Shown here: piece after piece, positions 57,572 to 64,000 of the stretch
How the letters are laid out: each line of letters begins with the position of its first letter
Numbering within the stretch: the stretch's first letter is position 1
Assembly: GCF_004521985.1 (NCBI RefSeq)
Contig: NZ_SBHZ01000005.1
Location: 277,522 to 341,521 of the forward strand
Reading direction: 5' to 3'
DNA length: 64,000 nucleotides
Origin: Ectopseudomonas khazarica
Lineage (GTDB): Bacteria; Pseudomonadota; Gammaproteobacteria; Pseudomonadales; Pseudomonadaceae
Translations under genes and position numbers: made by a program
The notes under the pieces: model-generated
Seen by the model: the letters and a program-made list of their open reading frames with translations, nothing else
Databases searched by the model: none
What the model was told of the DNA's origin: nothing

Positions 57572-58639
57572 ATGCGCAAGTACCGTCTGCTCTCCTTCGC
57601 TGCCGCCGGCCTGGCCGCAGTACTCAGCTTCAGCGCCCACGCCGAGAAGAAAGACAGTTTCAGCGTCTGCTGGACGCTCTACGCCGGCTGGATGCCCTGG
57701 GGCTATTCCAGCACCTCCGGCATCATCGACAAATGGGCGAAGAAATACGGCATCGACATCGACGTCGTGCAGCTCAACGACTACGTCGAGTCCATCAACC
57801 AGTACAGCGTCGGCCAGTTCGACGGCTGCACCATGACCAACATGGACGCCCTGACCATTCCGGCTGCCGGCGGCGTCGACTCCACCGCACTGCTGGTCGG
57901 CGACTACTCCAACGGCAACGACGGCCTGCTGATCAAGGGCGAAGGCAAGACCCTGGCCGACCTCAAGGGCATGCCGGTGAACCTGGTCGAGCTGTCGGTC
58001 TCCCACTACTTCCTCGCTCGCGCCCTGGAAAGCGCCGGCATGAGCGAGCGCGACGTGACGGTGGTGAACACCTCCGATGCCGACATCATCGCCGCCTACA
58101 CCACGCCCGGCGTGGAGGCCGCCGCCACCTGGAACCCGATGCTGGCGGAAATTCTCGCCCAACCGGGCAGCACCCAGGTCTTCGATTCGTCGAAGATTCC
58201 CGGCGAAATCCTCGACATGATGGTGGTCAACACCCAGACCCTGAAAGACAACCCGGACTTCGGCAAGGCCCTGACCGGCGCCTGGTTCGAGATTCTCGAA
58301 CTGATGCAGGCCGGCACCGCCGAGAGCAGCGAAGCGCTGAGCGAAATGGCCAAGGCCTCCGGGACCGACCTCGCCGGCTACCAGTCGCAGCTGGCCACCA
58401 CCAAGCTGTTCTACACGCCGCAGGACACCCTGGACTTCATCACCAGCCCGGCGCTGCCGGAGACCATGACCAAGGTCGCCAGCTTCAGCTTCGACCACGG
58501 CATCCTCGGTGAGGGTGCACGCAGCGCAGATGCCATCGGCATGACCTTCGCCGGCGGCGTCAGCACGGGCGACAGCGCCAACATCAAGCTTCGCTTCGAC
58601 CCCAGCTACGTGCAGATGGCCGTCGACGGCAAGCTCTGA
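57572..58639 (+). CDS. ABC substrate-binding protein of the guanidine/urea-carboxylase transporter (copy 2)
   Basis: A 355-aa periplasmic protein with TGGAGG upstream and a signal peptide ending SAHA (about residue 24). It shares with copy 1 the signatures CWTLYAGWMPWGYS, YSVGQFDGCTMTNMDALTIP, TWNPMLAEI and IPGEILDMMVVN, but is clearly diverged elsewhere, so the duplication is old. It heads the operon with the two DUF1989 genes and the carboxylase. The permease and ATPase it needs are those at 53192 and 54004. Confidence 0.88.
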   Translation: MRKYRLLSFAAAGLAAVLSFSAHAEKKDSFSVCWTLYAGWMPWGYSSTSGIIDKWAKKYGIDIDVVQLNDYVESINQYSVGQFDGCTMTNMDALTIPAAGGVDSTALLVGDYSNGNDGLLIKGEGKTLADLKGMPVNLVELSVSHYFLARALESAGMSERDVTVVNTSDADIIAAYTTPGVEAAATWNPMLAEILAQPGSTQVFDSSKIPGEILDMMVVNTQTLKDNPDFGKALTGAWFEILELMQAGTAESSEALSEMAKASGTDLAGYQSQLATTKLFYTPQDTLDFITSPALPETMTKVASFSFDHGILGEGARSADAIGMTFAGGVSTGDSANIKLRFDPSYVQMAVDGKL

Positions 58640-58710
58640 CGCCATCCCATCGCAACGATGATCAGGCGCCCTCTGGCGCCTGACGCTCCGGCTTTGATCC
58701 CGAGGTTCCC

Positions 58711-59439
58711 ATGCACACTGCCCTTACCCTGCGCCCGAGCCTGTACGAAGAGACCGTACCCGGCGGCGGGCATACCTCCTTCATCCTCAAGCGCGGACAA
58801 CTGCTGCGCATCACCGACATCGAGGGCGGCGCCAACGTCAGCCTGCTGCTGTTCAACGCCGGCGAAAAGAGCGAGCGCCTGAACCTGCCGGACACCCTCA
58901 AAGGCCAGCACACCGCCAAGCTCACCGCCGGCCATTGCCTGTACTCGGACATGGGCAGGGTGCTGGCCGCGATCACGGCCGATACCTGCGGCTGGCACGA
59001 CAGTTTCGGCGGCGTGCTCAACGCCGCCGAGACGCTGGAGAAGTACGGCCAGGGCCGCTACCAGGAACTGCGCAACGGTTTCTTCCGCAACGGCATGGAC
59101 AACCTGCTGGTGGAGATGGGCAAGTGGGACCTGAACCTGCAGGACCTGCTGATGAACCTCAACCTCTTCAGCCGCGTGGATGTCGACGCCGCCGGGGCCT
59201 TCCACTTCCAGCCCGGCAACAGCCAGGCTGGCGACTACATCGAACTGTACGCGCCGATGGACACCCTGGTGGTGCTCACCGCCCTGCAACACCCGATGGA
59301 CCCGAACCCGCAGTACGCGCCCAAGCCCGTGCAGCTGAGCTGGAGCAAGGTCGCCAGCGACGGCATCAGCGTACTCTGCCGCACCTCGCGCCCGGAGAAC
59401 GGTCGTGCCTTCCACAACACCGAACGCCAGTACATCTGA
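58711..59439 (+). CDS. DUF1989 protein, urea-amidolyase-associated protein 1 (carboxyguanidine deiminase subunit)
   Basis: A 242-aa protein. [20 protein letters not shown] and [14 protein letters not shown] (88-101) are DUF1989 features; the Cys/His-containing DTCGWHD probably binds metal. Such pairs of DUF1989 proteins beside urea carboxylase were shown in other bacteria to form a deiminase (CgdAB) that turns carboxyguanidine into allophanate plus ammonia. It precedes its partner by 10 nt. Which of the two published subunit names applies I do not fix here. Confidence 0.9.
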   Translation: MHTALTLRPSLYEETVPGGGHTSFILKRGQLLRITDIEGGANVSLLLFNAGEKSERLNLPDTLKGQHTAKLTAGHCLYSDMGRVLAAITADTCGWHDSFGGVLNAAETLEKYGQGRYQELRNGFFRNGMDNLLVEMGKWDLNLQDLLMNLNLFSRVDVDAAGAFHFQPGNSQAGDYIELYAPMDTLVVLTALQHPMDPNPQYAPKPVQLSWSKVASDGISVLCRTSRPENGRAFHNTERQYI

Positions 59440-59449
59440 GGGTGCCGAC

Positions 59450-60085
59450 ATGAGCCTGACCGCAAGCAATATGCATCCCGAAACCGCCGTCTACCGCCAC
59501 ACCATCCCGGCGGGCGAGCCCTACCTGTTCGAGGTCAGGGCCGGACAGACCCTGCGCCTGCACGACCTGGAAGGCAACCAGGCAATCGACACCCTGTTCT
59601 TCGCCGCTGCCAACCCGCGCGAGCGCTTCGACCCGCAGCGCACCCTGCGCAAGCAGAACCGCGTCTACCTGAGCACCGGCACCGTGCTCCACTCCAACCT
59701 CGGCAACCCGCTGCTGACCATCACCGCCGATACCTGTGGGCGCCACGACACCCTCGGCGGAGCCTGCGCGCAGGAGAGCAACACCGTGCGCTATGCCCTG
59801 GACAAGCGCTACATGCACAGCTGCCGCGACAACTTCCTGCGCGCCAGCCTGCACGACGGCCGCCTGAGCAAACGCGACATCGGCGCCAACATCAACTTCT
59901 TCATGAACGTGCCGGTCACGCCCGAAGGCGGCCTGACCTTCGAGGACGGCATCTCCGCGCCCGGCAAGTACGTCGAGATGAAGGCCGAGACCGATGTCAT
60001 CGTGCTGATCTCCAACTGCCCGCAGCTGAACAACCCCTGCAACGGCTGGAACCCGACGCCCGCCGAAGTGCTGGTGTGGGATTGA
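59450..60085 (+). CDS. DUF1989 protein, urea-amidolyase-associated protein 2 (carboxyguanidine deiminase subunit)
   Basis: A 211-aa protein, paralogue of the preceding one: [18 protein letters not shown] and [20 protein letters not shown] (91-110) align with it. The start at 59450 ([20 protein letters not shown]) is preferred to an in-frame ATG at 59405 inside the upstream gene. It should act with the preceding subunit as a heteromer. Repeats (60094-60187) separate it from the carboxylase. Confidence 0.9.
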   Translation: MSLTASNMHPETAVYRHTIPAGEPYLFEVRAGQTLRLHDLEGNQAIDTLFFAAANPRERFDPQRTLRKQNRVYLSTGTVLHSNLGNPLLTITADTCGRHDTLGGACAQESNTVRYALDKRYMHSCRDNFLRASLHDGRLSKRDIGANINFFMNVPVTPEGGLTFEDGISAPGKYVEMKAETDVIVLISNCPQLNNPCNGWNPTPAEVLVWD

Positions 60086-60093
60086 TTGATGCA

Positions 60094-60187
60094 CTCCCCT
60101 CTCCCGCTTGCAGGAGAGGGGCCGGGGGAGAGGGTCATGTCATCAACCGCCCCTCTCCCCAGCCCTCTCCCATGAACGGGAGAGGGA
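60094..60187. repeat. Inverted pair of CCCTCTCCC-type repeats
   Basis: CCCTCTCCCGCTTGCAGGAG and GGGAGAGGG on the left, and CCCTCTCCC with CATGAACGGGAGAGGG on the right, in the 192-bp gap between two genes of one operon. Same family as 12873-13059. Confidence 0.7.
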
Positions 60188-60277
60188 GACAAGCCAGCCG
60201 GATTTTCCGCCACGGACGACCGTGGCGCATGACCAATGACGGCGGGACGGCCCGCCATGACCTTCGAGGGTCACCCC

Positions 60278-63200
60278 ATGTTCGAAAAACTGCTGATCGC
60301 CAACCGTGGCGCCATCGCCTGCCGCATCCTGCGCACCCTGCGTGAATTGCAGGTCGGCGGCGTGGCCGTGTACTCCGAAGCCGACGCGGCCAGCCTGCAT
60401 ATCCAGCAGGCCGACGAGGCCTTCTCCCTGGGTGAGGGGCCGGCGACGCAGACCTACCTGGTGGTCGACAGGATTCTCACCATCGCCAGGGCCAGTGGCG
60501 CCACGGCGATACACCCCGGCTATGGCTTTCTCTCCGAGAACGCCGCCTTTGCCGAAGCCTGCGAAGCGGCGGGCATCGCCTTCGTCGGCCCGACGCCCGA
60601 GCAACTGCGCGTGTTCGGCCTCAAGCACACCGCCCGCGCGCTGGCCAGGCAACACGGCGTACCGATGCTCGAAGGCACCGAGCTGCTGGAGAACGTGGCG
60701 GCGGCGCTGGCCGCTGGCGAGCAGGTCGGCTACCCGGTGATGCTGAAAAGCACCGCCGGTGGAGGCGGCATCGGCATGCGCGTCTGCCGTTCGGCCGAGG
60801 AGCTGAGCGACGCCTTCGACGCCGTCAAACGCCTGGGACAGAACAACTTCAGCGACAGCGGCGTGTTCATCGAAAAATACATCCAGCGTGCCCGTCACCT
60901 GGAGGTGCAGGTGTTCGGCGATGGCCAGGGCGAGGTGATCGCCCTCGGCGTGCGCGACTGCTCGGTGCAGCGCCGCAATCAGAAGGTGCTGGAAGAGACT
61001 CCGGCGCCGAACCTGCCCGCCGGCATGGCCGATGCACTCTGCGCGGCAGCGATCAAGCTGGCCAAGGCGGTCGACTACCGCAGCGCCGGCACCGTGGAGT
61101 TCGTCTATGACAGCGAGGCGCAGCGCTTCTACTTCCTCGAAGTGAACACTCGCCTGCAGGTCGAGCACGGCGTCACCGAACAGGTCTGGGGCGTCGACCT
61201 GGTGCGCTGGATGATCGAACTGGCGGCCGGTGACCTGCCGCCGCTGAGCGAGCTGGCCGCCGGGCTGCGCCCCAGTGGACATGCCATCCAGGCACGCCTG
61301 TATGCCGAGGATCCGGGCCGGGACTTCCAGCCCAGCCCCGGTCTGCTCACCGCCGTGGCCTTCCCGCCCGCCGATGGCAAGGCGCTGCGCATCGACACCT
61401 GGGTCGAGGCCGGCTGCGAGATTCCACCCTATTTCGACCCGATGATCGCCAAGCTGATCGCCTGGGCCCCGACCCGCGCACAGGCCAGTGCCGCGCTGGA
61501 CCAGGCCCTGGCGGATTCCGTGCTCTACGGCGTGGAATGCAACCGCGACTACCTGCGCCAGATCCTGGCCGATACTCCCTTCGCCAACGGCTCACCCTGG
61601 ACACGCTGCCTGGAAGGCCTGGTCTACCAGGCCAGCACCTTCGACGTGCTCAGTGCCGGCACCCAGACCAGCGTGCAGGACTACCCCGGCCGCCTCGGCT
61701 ACTGGGCCGTCGGGGTGCCACCCTCCGGGCCGATGGACGACCGCGCCCTGCGCCTGGGCAACCGCCTGCTCGGCAACGACACCGCAGCAGCCGGCCTGGA
61801 AATCACCATGAGCGGCCCAACCCTGCGCTTCAATTGCGATGCCGTGGTGGCCGTCACCGGCGCCGATATCCCGCTGAGCGTCGACGGCGCCGCGCAACCG
61901 ATGAACACGGCCCTGCTGATCCACGCCGGCAGCACCCTGGCCCTCGGCACCATCGCAGGCAGTGGCGCGCGCAGCTACGTGAGCGTTCGCGGCGGCATCC
62001 AGGTGCCGGACTACCTGGGCAGCAAGAGCACCTTCACCCTCGGCCAGTTCGGCGGCCACGGCGGTCGTGCCCTGCGCGCCGGCGACGTCCTGCACATCCC
62101 GACGCTGAACGAACGCAGCGCAGGCGCACGACTGCCTGCCGAGCTCTGCCCGGCCCTACCAGCGCTGCGCGAACTGCGGGTGATCTACGGCCCCCACGGC
62201 GCGCCGGAATACTTCACGCCAGCCTATGTCGACAGCTTCCTCGCCACCGACTGGGAAGTGCACTTCAACTCCAGCCGCACCGGCGTGCGCCTGATCGGGC
62301 CGAAGCCCGAATGGGTGCGCGACAGCGGCGGCGAGGCCGGCCTGCACCCGTCGAACATCCACGACAACCCCTACGCCATCGGTGCGGTGGACTTCACCGG
62401 CGACATGCCGGTGATCCTCGGCCCGGACGGCCCCAGCCTGGGCGGTTTCGTCTGCCTGGTGACCATCATCGAGGCCGACCTCTGGCAGCTCGGCCAGCTC
62501 AAGGCCGGCGACAAGGTGCGCTTCGTGCCGGTGGATATCGCCACGGCGCGGGAGCTTGCCAAAGCCAGTGCAATCGAGTGCACCACACTCCGTGGGAGCG
62601 GCTTCAGCCGCGATATAGCTGGCACACCAATCGCGGATAAATCCGCTCCTACAGGCTCCCCCATCGTGCTCGACCTAGGCGAAGCCGACACCCGCCTGGT
62701 CGCGCGCCTGTCCGGCGACACCCACCTGCTGCTGGAGATCGGCCAGCCGGAGCTCGACCTGGTCCTGCGTTTCCGTGGCCACGCGCTGATGCAGGCACTG
62801 GAGGCCAAGCGCCTCGACGGTGTGATCGACCTCACCCCGGGCATCCGCTCGCTGCAGCTGCACTACCAGCCGGAAACCCTGCCCCTGCAGACGTTGCTCG
62901 ACATCGTCGCCGGCGAATGGGACGCGGTCTGCGCCGCGCGCGATCTGCAGGTGCCGTCGCGCATCGTCCACCTGCCGCTGTCCTGGGACGACCCGGCCTG
63001 CCAGTTGGCCATCGAGAAATACATGACCACCGTGCGCAAGGACGCCCCCTGGTGCCCGAGCAACCTGGAGTTCATCCGCCGCATAAACGACCTGCCGAAC
63101 CTCGACGAGGTGTATCGCACCGTATTCGACGCCAGCTACCTGGTCATGGGCCTGGGCGACGTCTACCTGGGGGCACCGGTGGCCACGCCGCTCGATCCAC

Positions 63201-63904
63201 GTCATCGCCTGGTCACCACCAAGTACAACCCGGCACGCACCTGGACGGCGGAGAATTCGGTGGGCATCGGCGGCGCCTACATGTGCGTGTACGGCATGGA
63301 AGGCCCCGGCGGCTACCAGTTCGTCGGCCGTACCCTGCAGATGTGGAATCGCTACCGCGAGGTCGCGGCCTTCGACGGCAAGCCCTGGCTGCTGCGCTTC
63401 TTCGACCAGATCCGCTTCTACCCGGTATCGGCCTCCGAGCTGCTGCGCATCCGCCGCGATTTTCCGCTCGGCCGCTTCGACCTGCGCATCGAGCACAGCG
63501 AACTGGCGCTGGCCGACTACCAGCAGTTCCTCGCGGATGAGGCCGATGGCATCGCCGCCTTCCGCCACCAGCAGCGTGCAGCCTTCGACGCCGAGCGGCA
63601 GCGCTGGATCGACAGCGGCCAGGCGCATTTCGAGGTCGAGGATGCCGCACCGGAGCAGGCGGAAGACGCTCCGCTCGGCGTCGGCCAGCACGCCATCGAA
63701 AGCCACGTGGCCGGCAACCTCTGGCAGGTGCAGGTCAGCGAAGGCGCGCTGGTTCAGGCAGGTGACGTACTGGTGATTCTCGAATCGATGAAGATGGAGA
63801 TCCCGCTGACCGCCCCCATGGCCGGCACCGTGCGCGAAGTGCGCGTGCAACCGGGCTCGCCGGTGCGCGCCGGGCAACGCGTGGTGGTCCTGGACGAAGC
63901 CTGA
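60278..63904 (+). CDS. uca: Biotin-dependent guanidine/urea carboxylase carrying an in-frame REPIN
   Basis: A 1208-aa protein. Biotin carboxylase (1-450) has MLKSTAGGGGIGMRVC and FLEVNTRLQVEHGVTEQ. The carboxyltransferase has an AHS2/KipA-like part (about 455-765, LSAGTQTSVQDYPGRLGYWA) and an AHS1/KipI-like part (about 840-1080). The C-terminal biotinyl domain has ESMKMEI with biotin on Lys1172. The start at 60278 gives MFEKLLIANRGAIACRIL. Residues about 771-792 (LRGSGFSRDIAGTPIADKSA) are encoded by a REPIN inserted in frame. Beside DUF1989 genes and a guanidine riboswitch, guanidine is the likelier substrate. Confidence 0.92.
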   Translation: MFEKLLIANRGAIACRILRTLRELQVGGVAVYSEADAASLHIQQADEAFSLGEGPATQTYLVVDRILTIARASGATAIHPGYGFLSENAAFAEACEAAGIAFVGPTPEQLRVFGLKHTARALARQHGVPMLEGTELLENVAAALAAGEQVGYPVMLKSTAGGGGIGMRVCRSAEELSDAFDAVKRLGQNNFSDSGVFIEKYIQRARHLEVQVFGDGQGEVIALGVRDCSVQRRNQKVLEETPAPNLPAGMADALCAAAIKLAKAVDYRSAGTVEFVYDSEAQRFYFLEVNTRLQVEHGVTEQVWGVDLVRWMIELAAGDLPPLSELAAGLRPSGHAIQARLYAEDPGRDFQPSPGLLTAVAFPPADGKALRIDTWVEAGCEIPPYFDPMIAKLIAWAPTRAQASAALDQALADSVLYGVECNRDYLRQILADTPFANGSPWTRCLEGLVYQASTFDVLSAGTQTSVQDYPGRLGYWAVGVPPSGPMDDRALRLGNRLLGNDTAAAGLEITMSGPTLRFNCDAVVAVTGADIPLSVDGAAQPMNTALLIHAGSTLALGTIAGSGARSYVSVRGGIQVPDYLGSKSTFTLGQFGGHGGRALRAGDVLHIPTLNERSAGARLPAELCPALPALRELRVIYGPHGAPEYFTPAYVDSFLATDWEVHFNSSRTGVRLIGPKPEWVRDSGGEAGLHPSNIHDNPYAIGAVDFTGDMPVILGPDGPSLGGFVCLVTIIEADLWQLGQLKAGDKVRFVPVDIATARELAKASAIECTTLRGSGFSRDIAGTPIADKSAPTGSPIVLDLGEADTRLVARLSGDTHLLLEIGQPELDLVLRFRGHALMQALEAKRLDGVIDLTPGIRSLQLHYQPETLPLQTLLDIVAGEWDAVCAARDLQVPSRIVHLPLSWDDPACQLAIEKYMTTVRKDAPWCPSNLEFIRRINDLPNLDEVYRTVFDASYLVMGLGDVYLGAPVATPLDPRHRLVTTKYNPARTWTAENSVGIGGAYMCVYGMEGPGGYQFVGRTLQMWNRYREVAAFDGKPWLLRFFDQIRFYPVSASELLRIRRDFPLGRFDLRIEHSELALADYQQFLADEADGIAAFRHQQRAAFDAERQRWIDSGQAHFEVEDAAPEQAEDAPLGVGQHAIESHVAGNLWQVQVSEGALVQAGDVLVILESMKMEIPLTAPMAGTVREVRVQPGSPVRAGQRVVVLDEA
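62592..62652. repeat. REPIN inside the carboxylase coding sequence
   Basis: GTGGGAGCGGCTTCAGCCGC (from 62592) and its inverted partner GCGGATAAATCCGCTCCTAC (to 62652), 17 bp apart. It reads through without a stop and keeps the frame, adding about 22 residues. Confidence 0.88.
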
Positions 63905-64000
63905 GATTCGCAGCTGAAGCACCTCCCACAGCCCCCTGTGGGAGGACTTCCACCACAACCGCCGACCCCGTCCACCCCGCCCCGTGGGAGCGGCTTCAGC
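63903..64000. repeat. REP-like repeats at the right window edge
   Basis: CCTCCCACAG and CTGTGGGAGG form a hairpin shortly after the carboxylase stop; GTGGGAGCGGCTTCAGC at 63984-64000 is the start of a further REP cut by the window. No gene begins before the edge. Confidence 0.7.

Overview
The window is a GC-rich, densely coded chromosomal segment of a Pseudomonas. The gene order repeatedly matches blocks known from P. aeruginosa: an OmpA lipoprotein up to the QuiP acylase, nrtR-pncA-pncB-nadE, dcd/apbC/metG, rsxABCDGE-nth, argG-motY-pyrC-rnt-bfd, braCDEFG, ung, the mms valine cluster, and sdsA/sdsB. These blocks are joined in a different order, and a guanidine/urea-carboxylase island is added at the right. 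I see no rRNA, tRNA, prophage, insertion sequence or CRISPR array. Mobile-type sequence is limited to REP/REPIN palindromes and related short inverted repeats between genes, one of which lies inside a gene.

Layout. 1-8.0 kb: two OmpA-type lipoproteins (one cut by the window edge), small SEC-C and lipoprotein genes, and the QuiP-like Ntn acylase. 8.0-11.6 kb: NAD salvage (nrtR divergent from pncA-pncB-nadE) with two candidate operators. 11.6-17.2 kb: dcd, a cold-shock gene, apbC, metG and a DUF4349 lipoprotein. 17.3-24.8 kb: the Rsx/Rnf electron-transport operon, nth and a 59-aa gene. 24.8-30.8 kb: gloA, argG, motY, pyrC-rnt, bfd with a Fur-like promoter, and two small conserved genes. 31-36 kb: the braCDEFG branched-chain amino-acid importer. 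36-39.2 kb: a lipoprotein, ung, an HDOD protein and a thioesterase. 39.2-47.2 kb: an AraC regulator and the valine/isobutyrate catabolic operon, which includes an orphan binding protein. 47.3-50.5 kb: DUF1145, alkyl sulfatase and a LysR regulator. 50.5-51.3 kb: an operon of three small lipoproteins, two of them too short for routine gene calling.

51.5-63.9 kb is the most distinctive region. Three separate guanidine-I (ykkC) riboswitch aptamers precede (i) an ABC substrate-binding protein, (ii) a 24-codon mini-ORF followed by an ABC permease and a frameshifted ATPase, and (iii) a second binding protein, two DUF1989 proteins (carboxyguanidine deiminase-type) and a biotin-dependent guanidine/urea carboxylase. 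Together these should import guanidine, carboxylate it, deiminate it to allophanate and pass it to an allophanate hydrolase expected beyond the right edge. An oppositely oriented pair, a 2-oxoglutarate/Fe(II) oxygenase and an unrecognised 311-aa protein, sits inside this region. It may supply guanidine from a guanidino compound, which is my inference.

The main observations for follow-up are the triple riboswitch, a REPIN inserted in frame in the carboxylase, the one-base frameshift in the ATPase, the oxygenase/unknown pair, the twin micro-lipoproteins, a hairpin hiding a ribosome-binding site at the left edge, and the operator architectures at nrtR and mmsA.
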